Assembly: GCA_016271365.2 (NCBI GenBank)
Contig: CM028131.1
Span: 285,391,001 to 285,455,000, forward strand
Origin: Neoceratodus forsteri
Lineage: Eukaryota > Chordata > Ceratodontiformes > Ceratodontidae
DNA: 64,000 nt
Direction: 5' to 3'
In this document: piece by piece, positions 1-12,440 of the stretch
How the letters are laid out: every line of letters begins with the position of its first letter
How positions within the stretch are numbered: position 1 is the first letter of the stretch
Notes under the pieces: model-generated
Seen by the model: the letters and a program-made list of their open reading frames with translations, nothing else
What the model was told of the DNA's origin: nothing
Database searches by the model: none
Made by a program: the position numbers and the translations under genes

Positions 1-370
1 CGTTCAAGTACCTCAAGGGAATCAACAAAGTCCAAGAGGGTAGCATCTTTCAAAAAAGAGTGTGCAAGAACAAGAGGGCACAATTTGAAGATGGGGAGTG
101 CTCAGAGGTAATTTAAGGAAGTATTTTTTCACAGAGAGGGTTGTGGATGCATGGAACGGCCTTCCGGAGGAGGTTGTAGAGTCAAAATCAGTGGTGGAAT
201 TCAAGCATGCATGGGACAGTCATAAGGCCATTCTAGGTGGTGGGGGTAGGAAGAAGTAGGCTGCTGGTTAACTAGGATCTGCAGCTTATCCAGTAGGTAG
301 GGAAATGGGCAGACTGGGTGGGCCAAGCGGTCCTTATCTGCCATCACATTCTATGTTTCTATGTTTCTAT
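1..370 (+). mobile_element. CR1 LINE, 3' end (5' part outside window)
   Basis: The stretch begins inside the end of a CR1 reverse-transcriptase ORF (read-through similar to 'TFKYLKGINKVQEG') and runs through a 3' UTR to a terminal tail of repeated TCTATGTT units at about 348-370, the usual CR1 3' tail. The same 3' UTR occurs in reverse complement at 35.6 kb and 57.8 kb, so three copies of one subfamily are visible. It is non-functional as seen because only the end is present. Confidence 0.85.
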
Positions 371-2090
371 AATTTTTAGTTCCTCCATGCAGGCCACTGC
401 AGCTCCACATAGGCAAACCATGTCATAATACTTAACCAGAGCACTGACAGGTCACTAGCTCAGCCCTTCCTGATCTCCATTCAGCCTGCCTGCTTTTAGC
501 CCCAACTCATTTTGAGTCATGGCCTACTTGCCAGCTTCCTGTTCCAGTTTAATGCTGTTCTACCTGTCATCAAAGTGTAGGCTCATGTAAAGACTAATGG
601 CAGGCACAATGACCAGTTAACAAATTATACTCCCATTGGTCCTATTCTCTCATCCCACTCACATTGTATTGTCCTTGCTGATACACTACCAGATATCTTC
701 AGTAAACATTGTGTAACTTTCTGCATCTGTAAGATCAGAACACCAGAGGCTTCCTGAAAGTTTATCCTGACTAATTCTTTTAGGAACATTAATTCAGCTG
801 CCTTCTTATCTAATCTCTCTTATGCTGACTGGAGGCCATTCTACTTAAAGAGCTGGTGACACATTCAGGACAACTTTAACAAAACATAATATTTAGGCAC
901 TGTCCAGCTTGCATTTTCCATTAGCTCTCTATTCCTTCCCCCATTATTTAGTAATGAGGTAATTTTCAATGAAAACAGGATCTTTGCTCGTGAAGAGTTC
1001 ATCTGTTCCTGCTGCTTTCTCCTTACCTGAAGTCACAGAGTACTCCTTGTGACCTCACAGTTACTCCCATGGCAACATATAGTGATGTCACAACAGAGGA
1101 TTATGACTTGAAGTAGGGCGTAAGCTATAGAGGCAGATGAACTCAAAATGAACTCTAAGGGACAACAATCATATAGTAATACACATTTCTTTAGTGATAA
1201 ATTATGGGGAGGAGAAATATATAAAATATAAATGGAATGCAAGCAGAATTGTACCTAGTTATTATGTTTTTTAAAGTTTTCTTTGAGGCATCAGTAGCTC
1301 TTTAACCTCTGATTCTGAACAGGCTGTGCTACATTTCAGCACTACCTTCCTAGTTATTTGCAACACCCATGCCTCTATCAGACAAGCTCTAGCCAGAGCC
1401 GATAGGGCTGTGAAAAGCTACCAAATGACCAAAGTTACAAATGTGTGTAGAAATTGTGCAATGCCACGGTGTAACTTAGCCATTTTTTGGAGGTATTGCA
1501 CCAAATTGTCAACACAGCCCTTTTGGGACCCCTCCTCATGAAAAGTGCCAGTGTCATTTTGTTCACTTGTCATGAAAGGTGATTTCACAGAGCGAATGTG
1601 TTATTTTTTAATATTTAAAAATTGGTAGCAAACTTGATATGAGGTTGGGGAACTTTGTAAAGCTTCGGGAAGTGTGACATTCCCAGATTTTTACCAACAT
1701 GACTGGCAAACTATAAATTTACAGTATCTGTATCTCCAGTACAAATACATTCCCTTTTTGAGTTTTTATTTTGAAAGAGATTATTTTTGCTGTTGTACAT
1801 GACATGGTCATAACAACAAGTATAAACAGTATTTACAAGTTAAATATCTAAAATGCACACTACATGTTGAAGTAATATTATATAACTATTAAGAAGCAAT
1901 GGTCAAATATGGAAAACATATTTTATTAAAAAATCCCATACTTTCACTCAAATATTATTTTGGATAAACATTTCAAATGGCAATTTATTATTTTCTTGTT
2001 GGTGCCACATAGTGCAGTTCAGTCACAATCATCAAAAACCGGCATGCTGCAAATTCAGTCCTCTTGAATTTATTTAGTCAGCATACATGC
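371..2090. other. No gene recognised; AT-rich intergenic or old repeat DNA
   Basis: No ORF here has a recognisable domain and none exceeds 71 codons. The only structured piece I can tie to another locus is a dispersed repeat at about 1430-1640, listed separately. The remainder may be old, unrecognised repeat DNA. Confidence 0.5.
1430..1640 (+). repeat. Dispersed copy of the 38.7-41.3 kb satellite family
   Basis: The text around 1494-1600 (a CACCAAATTxTCAACA block, then TTTTGGGACCC, CCTCATGAA, GCCAGTGTCATT and AAGGTGATTT) recurs in the same order and orientation at 38771-38860. This points to one dispersed non-coding repeat family with a single unit here and a tandem array near 39 kb. No coding potential. 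Confidence 0.6.
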
Positions 2091-2118
2091 TGGTGTGTGT
2101 GTGTGTGTAAGCATGCAA

Positions 2119-2600
2119 CCTGTCACTGTAGATAAACAAAATGCTATAGTTCCCAGTTATGGCAGTCTCCCACCATTCACCAGGACTAAATGCAGACAGT
2201 GTGTAAACCAAGCACTTCCCCTGCCTCCGCACTGTAGCTGTCTCTGTGGATTATCCAAGGGTTTAAAGCCCAAGTGGTGTCAGTCCCTTACCTCTTACCA
2301 GCACTAAATCCATCACAGTGGGGGTAATTTTGCACTGAGCTTGTCCCACATGGTACTGTACCTGTGGATAAACGGAGGACTTTATCTACTTTTTACCAGC
2401 ACTAAATTCATTACAGTGGGTTGAGGGGGCTGCACAGTACTTGTCCCTGTGGATAAACAAAGAGCTTTAGTTTACCATCTAGTGCTATCTCAAGTGTACC
2501 TTGTATGAGCATTGGGAAAAAAGTCAGCAGTGAACCTGATACTGTGAATAAACAGAGGTGTTGTAAGTCTCCACCTTTCACTAACACTGGATAGCAAATA
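2119..2600 (+). repeat. Degenerate minisatellite, about five units of 85-125 bp
   Basis: The core 'CTGT..CTGTGGATAAACA...' recurs at about 2119, 2231, 2354, 2440 and 2535. It is usually followed 50-70 bp later by 'ACCAGCACTAAAT(C/T)CAT(C/T)ACAGTG' or a decayed version of it. Unit length is irregular and divergence is high, so the array is old. A short (TG)n run lies just upstream at 2093-2108. Confidence 0.6.
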
Positions 2601-2914
2601 TACAAAGGTTGAATAGCAAAATATAAAAAAAAACAGAAGAAAATGGTATCAGATCCCAATAAATGCCCATAGGAACAAGAGTGAAAACTAAAGTTTGTCA
2701 GTAAGGGGTGAGATAGTTGTAGAACATAGCTGCAGCTGGACTGTTTGTAATCTGACACTGTAGTCTGCCTGGCTGTTTCAGAGCTTCAGTAAATTCTAGT
2801 ACAACAGATAATGAGTTAACCCCTAGGTTGCTGAAAGACATAGAATAAATCTATTAGACTATTAGACTGAGCTGGACAGATACTCATTCTGCAGCCCTGC
2901 AAAGGTTCAATTGA

Positions 2915-3240
2915 TGGTCTATCAATCAATCAATCAAAATTGTTATTTATCCAGGTGGGCACCATTGAGCAAGGCTCATTTGCAAGGTGGACCTGGTCAT
3001 GAACACATCAAAGTACAGTACAGAAGCAGGTATACAAAAAGCAATAATTTACAAGGAAGAAAAAGTATATACAGTGTATACAGTACAGTACAAGGTTGGA
3101 ATAAATAAAAAAAAGCATTTATTTTAAAATTGAAGAAGTCAGCTGATGTACAATCAACCATAGGCATACTGGGGTCTAGAAACTGCAATTTCAAAAGGTT
3201 TTTTTGTTACTATCCTAAGACGTTCAGAGGTACAATACAG
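2915..3240 (-). mobile_element. L2-type LINE 3' tail fragment
   Basis: The fragment starts on the + strand with a (TCAA)n run followed by 'TTATTTATCCAGGTGGGCAC' and 'AAGGCTC.TTTGCAAGGT'. This layout matches the 3' ends of the three larger minus-strand L2 copies at 39.64, 49.71 and 51.99 kb, each of which starts with a 3-4 bp tail repeat and then a TTTAT..A..GGTAAGC-like block. No RT coding sequence remains. Confidence 0.5.
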
Positions 3241-4790
3241 TAGCATCCCCCTCCCTTCAGATGCCTTTAACATAGAACAGCAAGTAACAAAAATCAGAGG
3301 GGGAGTGCACTATTTTGCAGCTGTGGAAGAATACTTACAAATGTCCAAAAAGGGAGTTCCATGATCAGCTGTTTTTAGAGCTACAATCCAATCCCAGTAG
3401 GGCTATAGGCTCTGCCCACAGCCCTAAAAACTGAAAAGCTAGAGTAACCAGCTTCTCTCTTCACTCAGCTCCAGATCATTTAATAGACAGAACTTGAAAG
3501 GTTAAGCCAAACCCTGAGAGTTGTTCTCTAGTGAGCTTTGCTTTGGACACAGGGAGACTGCATGTTGTGTTCTGAGCTTCCTGACTCAGCAGGCAGTAAG
3601 AAGTTCAGACTTGAATGCTCATGTACTTTTCCCCTTTACACTACAAGAGGAGAAGGCAATCTGTGGGTCTAGGAGAAAGAACATCATAGGTGGAGCAGAG
3701 AAGACCAGCAGCAGAGTCCAGCTGCCCCAGCTGAAATCGAGTCGAGGAGGCCTGTTAGCTCAGGGATAGTGGCAGGGTCCCTGGGTTTGGGTGGTGCTGG
3801 TCCCCTCTGGCAAGGTCTCTGGAGGCCCAGAACCCAATCAAGGCTCTAATGGGAAGGACACCCCCATGCAACAGCTAGGAGGAGGCAAATAACAGTAGTC
3901 CCAGCTCGAGAAACAAGAAGATCAAGACCCATTGGCACAAAAGGGAGTTGTGGAGGGCCACCCCTCAAGGGAAGTTGTTGAGATCTGTCAGGATCCACTC
4001 CCATCATTAGTATGCTTGGGAGAGAGCACATTTGTAAGTAAACCTTCATTTGTTCTGGGGTGTGAATGAAAAACCTAAATATTTAGCTATAGTGTCTTTA
4101 ACCCCCTGGGAAAGTGCCCTGAATCCACAGTCATCAGAAGGAGGTGTCCTGATTAAAGTTGGGGTGGGCAAGTCCCTGGGATGGGGTCAGACATGGGAGC
4201 CTGTTCTTTGGGCCATTAGGGCTATCAGTGATATCGCCAGAAGGGAGGCATGCATGGCTGGACCAACTAGCACAAATTTAGGAGTAGGTCATAGTCTGAT
4301 ATACTGAACCAAAATGTGAATGCCACTGTCTGGCAAGTAACTCAGCACAGGCATGTTTGCGCTGAGGGTAGTGCTTGTCCTGCCTGGGAGGATGCCATTG
4401 CGCTCTGGTCTTGGGAGCACCAGGGCTTCAGGGACTCTGTACATGGGAGGCAGGGAACATGAAAAATGGAGCATAAATGACTATGGAATGGAAAGTAAAT
4501 TGAGATTTTAACTGCAGCAGAAGTGGTCTTTAGATCAAAGAGGGGGAATCCTGCAACAACTATGGGTACAGTGAGTGTACTAAGTGTGGGAAGTATAAGC
4601 CTACTTCAGAGTGTGGGTACAGTCAAGTGTACTGAGTGTAGGAAGTTCTAGCTGACTGAAGTGAAAGGAGTTAAGTGATGTGCCAGAGATAACGTCGGCT
4701 CTCCTGCATTGATCCAACAGCCCCAGTTCTAAATTTGTTTAAAAAGTGTTATCCCCGCTGAAAAATTTACTTTTCTTTGTCAGTGGCTTT
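3241..4790. other. No gene recognised; possible remnant of an LTR
   Basis: The ORFs here (up to 85 codons) show no domain. The sequence has short near-repeats such as 'GAGTGTACTAAGTGTGGGAAGT' at about 4573 and 'AGTGTACTGAGTGTAGGAAG' at 4627. That could reflect U3-type direct repeats of an old solo LTR, but I cannot define ends or a target duplication. Confidence 0.35.
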
Positions 4791-4834
4791 TATTTTATGA
4801 TCTGTGCTATCGATTGACACTCTTGATAGTGGAC

Positions 4835-5665
4835 TTTATGGAGACTTCACATGATCAACAGATAGTCCGTCATACCCCACCTCCAACTCCAGAGAAAGAC
4901 TGAGATCCAAAGCAGCCTAAACAAGATATTACCTCTGCTATGACTAGTAGCTCCAAAGCTGGCTTATTAACTGCCGAGCATTTTTGCAGGCATTAGCTCT
5001 GTTATGGGACACTATATTGCACTTATCAGATGACACGAGAGCCCTCCAACCTGCCATTACTGTGCTTACCCACCGCTTGGAAGATGTGGAGGTGAGACTT
5101 AGCTCTGTAGAAGACTGATGCCATTAGATCAACCCTGACTTGATCACCCTTCATCAGAAAATCTCGAGAATGGAAAACCGTGTTGATGATCAAGAAAGGC
5201 GAAACCGTTGTAACAATTTGGTAATACAAGGCCTCCCAGAACAGAGCAAGGGTAAAGATGTGATATTATTTATTCTGCGCTGCTGTGACAAATTAGCTGA
5301 GGGGCTGATAGTGCCCTTAGACCTATGCCAGATGATGGGGACAAACCTCATCCCCTGATTTTTAGGCTTCTGAATTATCTGGATCACCAACATACACTCA
5401 CTCAAGTCAGGAGCCTGCAGCAGACTTTTTGGGAGGACAAACAAATCTACATATATCAGGATCATCCCTTACAAATTCATTAGAAGAGAGCTGCCTATTG
5501 TGCACTGACATCTAAGTTATCTGCTGCCAACATTAAATTTAGATTTCTGTATCCAGCTAAAATGCAAATTTCTTGGAACGGGGATGGGAAAACTTTTCTA
5601 TCTGCCAAATAAGCCGAAGTTGAGTTACCTGGTCTTTTCCCTGATCTCTTTAAAAAGACTTAAAT
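4835..5665 (+). pseudogene. L1 (Tx1-like) ORF1 fragment, copy 1
   Basis: This is a decayed L1 ORF1 (the RNA-binding chaperone of L1 LINEs). A coiled-coil-like segment at 5040-5120 ('HRLEDVEVRLSSVED') is followed by the RRM signature at 5150-5250 ('ENRVDDQERRNRCNNL', then 'IQGLPEQSKG'). The C-terminal domain is recognisable at 5340-5650 ('IFRLLNYLDHQ' and 'FRFLYPAKM'). In-frame stops at about 5118, 5356 and 5483 and frame changes break it. It is paralogous to the copy at 5.96-6.70 kb. Confidence 0.75.
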
Positions 5666-5959
5666 TGATACTTTGCATAGTCCTAACTTCACAGAATTAA
5701 TGCTGGTGTTGGTGGACTTCAGTGGTGAGGCTTGAATGCAAAGAAGTTGGACGCTTAAAGCAACAGCTCTGTCCTAGCCCCTACATCATCCTTCTAAATC
5801 CACATGACTATAACCTCCTTGGATAATTTTCCTATCTGGCAAAACAGTTGCTTACCTGCTGTGTCTCGCTGGGCTTTCCTCTGTCCCAATAGTCAGGTTA
5901 ACTGGAGTTTTTTGGTGCCGCAGCTTCTTAACGGTGTTGGGCCCTCAACGCGGGTAGCA

Positions 5960-6705
5960 GCCTAGCCATGGCCACCATAAACACTCCAGATCCAATCCTG
6001 CAGGAAATAAAACAAATGTTTATGGTTATAATGGCTAACTCAACCAGCTGGAGACATCATCTCAAAATACTGAGGCTGACATTATTTCCCTTTCACAGCA
6101 CACTAATGTGACAGAACAATGGATTGCAGACTCAGAGGATAAATCCTCAAGTATCATGAGACATATCAGATACCACGACTATATCATCTGATTACTGTGG
6201 CAGTGGGTTGAGGACCTCAAAAACTGAAGCTGAAGGAACAATTTGCAGTTTGTAGGGTTCCCTGAGGGATGTGAAGGTCCTCATACCCTTCAGTTCCTAA
6301 AATCAACCATTCCCACCTTACTAGGCCTTAACTGGGAAGGCCTTCTAGAAATCAACAGAGCCCACTGCTCGCTAGCCCCAAAGCCTGCTCCGGGCGCCTG
6401 TCCTTGTCCCATCCTGTCACAGTTTCTGCGGTATACTGACCAAGAGGCCATCATGAATGCAGCTAGCATTAAACAAAACATTGTGTGGCAGGGACACAGG
6501 ATCTAGATTTTTGCTGACTATTCTCAGGAGCTGTCAGAGCGTAGGCGATCCTTCACCTCAGCTTGAAGGACCTGTGCAGAACTAGGACTGCAATACTCCC
6601 TCCGTTATCTCGCAGTCCTGCAAGTGGTGGTTAATGGGGTCCCCCGGCTTTTTGACTCTCCTGAGGTTGCTGAAAACTTCATCTCTTGGCAAGGCTCTCC
6701 ATCAG
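5960..6705 (+). pseudogene. L1 (Tx1-like) ORF1 fragment, copy 2
   Basis: A second L1 ORF1 starts near an ATG at 5968. Its best part is 6240-6700: 'QFVGFPEGCEG', 'FLRYTDQEAIMNAA', 'QELSERRRSFTSA', 'CAELGLQYSLRYLAVL' and 'RLFDSPEVAENF'. These follow the order of the RRM and C-terminal domains of Tx1-group ORF1p. There are in-frame stops (for example after 'GHRI' at about 6504) and the N-terminal coiled coil is scrambled. Divergence from copy 1 indicates a different subfamily or an older insertion. It is not translatable. Confidence 0.8.
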
Positions 6706-7655
6706 TCTGGGACAGGCCAAGGCCAAGTGCTCATTGGTCCCCACCCTGAGATACACCTCAGAACATGGAAGGTGTGTTGGGGCACATAACTGCACAAGAT
6801 AAGGGGGGAAGCTCCAGGCCTCCACTGGTGCCACTGTCCATCGAAGGTGATCCGTGGCTCCCAGCCCCAAAGAGTTGCCGCAAGAACAAAAAGAAGCGAC
6901 CAGATGAAGGGAGACAGAGAGAACACTCCCCTCAGATCTGATCATGCAGCAGAAACTGGGACTTATCCACAGGGCCAGCAATGGGAATAATCATTTCGAT
7001 GTTCTTGCTGGCTTACCTAATGATTTTCCCCAGCGCGGCAGCCAGTGTTGGCCGTACCGTTGCTTCTGCTGATTGATCCACCATGTACACTCCTGGGCTG
7101 AGATGGCAGCCCTTCCAGCTCTTCCTATCAGTGAGTCCTCCAGCATGGAGGAAAATTCATCCAGACCCGCTCCTTCATTGGTGCAGCCTGCAGGAGTGGA
7201 TGAACAAAAACACACAGAACAAGCAGAACTCTCAGAACACAACTGAGAGAAACCAAGTAGCTAAATTTCAACAGCCGGAGCCCATGGCTACTACTGAAAG
7301 CTGATTTTGCCGCAAGAAAGACTTTTTTGCACATGTGCAACTTTCATTTCCTCCCATGCTTGTTGATCAAGGTTTAACTGGTTTGCATAAGTAATTGCCC
7401 TAAATGGGGTAGGATGATTATGTGTCTCCCCTAACAGGTCTGTAGGCCCTTAATTGCTTGGCTCCTCTTAAAGGGCCCACACTCTGGTTCAACATGGGCC
7501 TTGATATATTCTTATGTATCTCTAACCGTTGCCCCTTTTATATCTTTTGGTATCCACAAGTTATGCTCACAGTTGGGCTAGGGGTCTACCTTCCATCTCC
7601 AATATCATATGAGTGGGGGGTGGGCAGGCCACAGTTTACTCGATTGGCCTCTTGC
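6706..7655. other. No intact gene; probable L1 ORF1 remainder or spacer
   Basis: The segment lies between ORF1 copy 2 and a CR1 insertion. Short open frames (up to 100 codons on either strand) have no domain. The text near 7330-7470 resembles the short untranslated spacer that follows L1 ORF1, so I infer L1-derived sequence without being able to prove it. Confidence 0.4.
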
Positions 7656-7659
7656 TGTT

Positions 7660-10107
7660 ATTTCCTTTGTTTTTTCACTACTGAAACCAGGGAACAGGTA
7701 CTTATGGATGCGTTCCAGGATAGCCACCTGGTGCAGTTAGTTGGTGAACCAACCAGGCTGAGTAACATATTGGACCTGGTACTATCAAACAGGGAGATGG
7801 TGAGGGAGCTACAGGTGGAGGACCCACTAGCTGTGAGTGACCACCTTTCAGTGTAGTTCAGGCTCAGCATGAGCAGAGAGGCTTTGGGGTCAGCAACAAA
7901 CGTAGTGGACTTCAGACGGTCGGACTTTGGGAGGATGAAGGAAATACTGAGAGGGCACTTTGGGGGAAATAGGTCGGAGATGGATGCGCATCAAAAGTTG
8001 GAGATCATAAAGACTGGGCTGAGGGAGGCTACTGTAGCATGCACCAGGACTCTGAGCAAGAAGTCCAGGGCCAAGGTGCCATGCTGAATAACTAGGAGTA
8101 TGTTGGAGGGGGTGATGACCAAGAGAGTGGTTTTTAGGAGAATGAAAAGAACTGGAAGGGATGAGGACAGAGAGCTGTAAGCAAAATGGTCCAAGGAAGT
8201 AACCAAGTTAGTAAGAGAGGCCAAGGCCACCAAGGAGCTGATGCTGGCTCGGGGCATAAGGGAGGGGGAGAAGGAGTTCTATAGATACATGAGGGAAAAA
8301 AGGAACTGTAGAGACTGGATAGTCTGGATCAGGAAGGGAGAGGGGTGGGTTGGGAAGGAGGAGGAACATGCAGAAGTACTCAATGACTACTTCTGCTCTG
8401 TGTTCACGAGGCAGGTAGGAGTTCCGCTACCGCATTGGACTGGAAGGGTGGGGATAAGGGGGAACGAGGTGACTGACACAGTTATTCTAGAAAGCAGGGT
8501 ATTGGATGGTCTGAAGGCACATAGGGTGGATAAGGAACCAGGTCCTGATGGCATTCACCCTAGGGTGTTGAGGGAGATGGCTGAGGTGTTGGCTGGGCCA
8601 CTGACAGACCTGTTTAACACCTCCCTGGACACTGGGTGCATGCCACAGGACTGCAGATTGGCTCATATGGTGCCTATCCACAAGAGTGGCCCAAAGGATG
8701 AGCCGTGTAAATACAAACCTGTCAATCTCACTTCCATAGTGGGTAAACCCATGGAAGCAATCCTGAAGGAGAGACTGGTAACCTTCCTGGAGGTCAATGA
8801 TCTTCAGGATGGGTAGCAACACAGGTGCATCTCAGGGAGATCATGCCAGACCAACCTAATAGAATACTATGACTGGATGACAAGGGAGTTGGACAAGGGC
8901 CATGCGGTAGATGTCCTGTATTTGGATTTCAGCAAGGCCTTTGACTCGGTCCCTCACGGTTGACTGGGGACAAAGCTGAAACACGCAGGGGTGGGGCCAA
9001 GATGGCCAACTGGATCAGGAATTGGCTAGAAAAAACTGCAGAGGGTGGTTTGGGGGACTCTCATCTCCCAAACCAGTGACCAGCGGTGTGCCACAGGGCT
9101 GTGCTGGGGCCGGTGCTGTTTGGGCTGTTCATATCGGATATTGCACATGGGGTTGGGAGCAGGATCAGTTTGTTCACAGACAACACCAAAGTGGGAGTTG
9201 TGGTGGTTGACACAGAGGGGTGGAAGAAGCTACAGGGTGACAAAACCAGACTTGGGGAGTGGTCAGCGAAGTGGCAATTGGGTTTTAATACAAAGAAGTG
9301 CAAAGTTATGCACTTTGGGGCAAAGAACCTGAGGATGGAATACTGGTTGGGTGGGGTGTGGTTAGGGGTCACTGAGAAGGAGAAGGAGAAGGAGAAGGAT
9401 CTGGGGGTCATTGTAACAGGGAGCATGAACAACTCTGTTCAATGCAGGAGGGCTGCGGCTAGGGCCAATAGAGTGCTGGGGTACATTGCATCGGGATTCT
9501 CATCCAGGCACAAGGTGATCCTGCCCCTGTACAGGTCCTTGGTCAGGCCACAGCTGGAGTACTGTGTGCAGTACTGGCATCCGTATCTGAAGAAGGATAT
9601 CAGACTGCTTGAGGTGGTGCAGCATAGGGTAATGAAAATGATACAGGGGACGGAAGGCAAAATCTACAACGAAAGGCTGAGTCACTTGAGTCTGTTCACC
9701 CTGGAGGAGAGAAGAGATCGGGGGGACATGATTGAAACTTTCAAATACTTGTAGGGGATCAACAAATCTGGTACAGAGAGGCTGTGTGAGCTGAGAAAGG
9801 GAAGGGACACGAAGGGGCATGGGCTGAGATTGAAGGGAGATGAGGAGGCATTATTTCACTGAGAGGATGGTGTCGAAATGGAACGCTCTACCAGAGGAGG
9901 AGGAGGTGGTGGCATGTAGGATGGTGGGGAGCTTCAAAAGGCCATGGGACAGGGCAAGGGGGGGGCAGTGTAAATGACGCTGAACAGTTTCAGGAGGAGA
10001 ATGGAAGGTTGGGGTGGGGCAACTGTAATATAAGGGTGCTAGCTGCGCATACGAGCAGACTTGATTGACTGTGAGGCCTGTTTCTGCTGGCAAGTTTTCG
10101 TATGTTC
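7660..10107 (+). pseudogene. CR1 LINE ORF2 (endonuclease C-term, RT, 3' UTR), broken
   Basis: It starts 5'-truncated inside the AP-endonuclease ('NILDLVLSNRE' and the SDH catalytic motif 'AVSDHLSV' near 7830-7855). It continues through the linker and RT: 'KEPGPDGIHPRVL' at 8540, 'HMVPIHKSG' at 8670, 'LYLDFSKAFDSVPH' at 8920, and 'LFTDNTKV' at 9170, where the usual F-A-D-D box is degraded to F-T-D-N. The RT tail follows ('LEYCVQYWHPYLKKDI', 9555). In-frame stops occur at about 8085, 8178, 8814 and 8961. The 3' end is near 'TTCGTATGTTCATAT' at 10097. It lies between L1 pieces. The subfamily differs from the CR1 copies at 35.6 and 57.8 kb. Confidence 0.85.
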
Positions 10108-11087
10108 ATATAAGGAGGTCATCAGCACATGAACCTCTTTGATGCTAGCGCTGGAGTGGCATTGACTAACTCTCCCTAAGCTCAGCTGAGCAGGTGGACT
10201 TTCATGCTTCTGTGATTGTCCTCTCATAAACTTATGTCTTCATTACATACCATGATCCTGAACAGATCTGCACTAAAGATTGGTGGTGGTGGTGGGGGTG
10301 AGCAGGTGAGGGACTCGAAATATTACCCTTCCTGGTCAGTGGCTCCATGGTTCCTAGGGACACTAACCATGTTACCCCTCTATCAATTAGTGCTTCCACA
10401 CCACTACAGAGGACCTAAACATACTGCATACCTCTAGGGACTTGATACTAATAGCCAGGGGGCTAAACCCATGGGCAGCACCTGTGGCTCAGGCTCTTTA
10501 ACATCCACTGAGTAGCCTTTGACTTCAGCAGTCCATGAACTGGTGTTACTAGTAGGGAGCCTTTATCCATACTGGATGGCTGCCAATCCAGAGCTGATAT
10601 ACGCTCTCGCCTCTCCTTTACATTCTGTGGTCATCATCGGCAAGATGCTGTATGGTTTGCAGTTGTACAATGTTCTATTTTGAAATGTACACAAGTGACT
10701 GTTTGTGTTTTATATTGTTACATCTCTCCTCTGTCTAAGGAGGGGCTACTGGCTCATTTAGGGGCCTGACAAGTTAAGATTTTAGTTTGATAATTTCCCC
10801 CCAGTGATGGTCTCTGGCAGTTGGGTTATTACTGTACACGTGCCCAAAGTGATAGCTGGTTTGTTCATGGGGTGTGGGGTAGGAGTGGGAGGGGTTGTTA
10901 TTCCATATGTTATTATGCCTGTTTACATGCACATAGGGATATTCTAGTTAATGTATAGTGTTATGGTTACTAGGCAGGTTTCCACACTTTTCAACAAATG
11001 TATGTCTCGAAGAAGCCTCGACAGGGAGGGATCCGGGGAGTTTGGCCGTTACACTTCTCATAGCCAGTTTGATTGTCCTGCAGTACA
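10108..11087. other. No gene recognised; probable L1 spacer or remnant flanking FB1
   Basis: No ORF with a domain is present. The segment lies between a CR1 3' end and foldback element FB1. L1 ORF2 begins directly beyond FB1, so this may be the L1 ORF1-ORF2 spacer and decayed ORF1 3' sequence, but that is inference from position only. Confidence 0.35.
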
Positions 11088-11469
11088 TGGGTGGGATATT
11101 CAGAAGGGTTGTGCATGGCACAACACAGTTGCACCATGCGCAACCCACTGATGCGCCACGGCGCGATATTCAAAGGGGAAAGTGCATGGCACAAATCCCG
11201 ATGTGCCGGGATGCATCAGTAATGTATGTGGCGCAAGTAGGGGGTGCGTACCCATGCATACCCCTGCACATCCCGATATTCAGCCCAGGATGTGTGGAGT
11301 CCATGCAGGCACAACCCCTACATGCGCCCGCATACAGTTGTTCCAAAAATAAAGGAGAACAGCCGCCACCCACAGGTGAGCTGCCGATTAGGCACACAAC
11401 ACGGCAACTGCCAGCTGTGGGTGGCCACCCAGCTCTGGCGGCACTTCCATTGCGTAGCGCTTATGTTTG

Positions 11470-11700
11470 ATCGCAGGCTGAAGTGATCAAATAGTATCTC
11501 CTATATCTCTGGTGGTCCAGTGACTGCTCGCAGCCCATCAGGCAGACGTACTAATAATGATCTCCAGACCTAGGGTCCAGTGATCGCTTGCAGCTCGATC
11601 GCCGGGCAGAAATATTATAAATGATCTTCTCATATCTCTGGCGGTCCAGTGACCGTTGGTAGTTGATCGCGGGCAGAAGGTGAACAAAGATTAGAATTAT
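11470..11700 (-). repeat. Inverted copies of the 70-bp unit, left arm of FB1
   Basis: About three degenerate units occur in reverse complement, recognisable by GGTGGTCCAGTGACTGCTCG at 11501 and GGCGGTCCAGTGACCGTTGG at 11640. They are more diverged than the right-arm units and are spaced at close to 70 bp. Confidence 0.75.
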
Positions 11701-12140
11701 CTTTCAGGTCCAGCTGATACCCTTCCTTACCTTCCACTGAGCCTCGCCACCGCCTCAGTCAGGGGCGGCGGTAGCTTCACCAAGCGTCGCTTTCGGTTAC
11801 TCATCGAGCTGATCACGACAGTATAGTTATACGCCCATTGATCCGCCAACGTGTCTATCGGATGCAGAGACAGATAGAATACTAGTCCAGATATGTGAAT
11901 GGATCTATTCCCATATCTGGACCGTATGGTATGGTACGGTTACGCTTCCATTGGCCTAATGCTAGGGACCAATGGGCATACAGCTGTACTGCACGCAGTC
12001 AGTCGGTGGAGGCCGGGCGGCTTGCAGGTGGGGAGCTGCCACCCGCCGCTGACCGGGGAGTGGGTGGCAGGGCCCAGTGGGAGGGTGTGGAGAGGGGTAC
12101 TGCTGGACCACCAGGGATGGGTTCTAATCTTTGTTTAGAC

Positions 12141-12440
12141 TTCTGCCCACGATCGGGCTGCGAGCGGTCCACTGGACCACCAGGGATATAGGAGATCATT
12201 TCTTAAATACTTCTGCCCGTGATCGGGCTGTGAGCGGTCCACTGGACCACCACGGATGTAGGAGATAATTTCTTAAATACTTCTGCCCGTGATCGGGCTG
12301 CGAGCGGTTCACTGGACCACCAGGGATAGAGGAGATCATTTCTTAAATACTTCTGCCCACGATCGGGCTGTGAGCGGTCCACTGGACCACCAGGGTTATA
12401 GGGGATCATTATTTAAATACTTATGCCCGCGATCAGGTTG
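12141..12440 (+). repeat. 70-bp tandem array, right arm of FB1
   Basis: The core GATC(G/A)GG(C/T)TG starts at 12151, 12221, 12291, 12361 and 12431, an exact 70-bp spacing. Each unit carries GAGCGGTCCACTGGACCACC, which contains the palindrome GGTCCACTGGACC, and TTTCTTAAATACTT. The conservation of length argues for recent homogenisation. Confidence 0.9.

Noticed and set aside
3521..3769. 82-codon ORF as a gene
   Set aside because: No domain, no splice or promoter context, length expected by chance.
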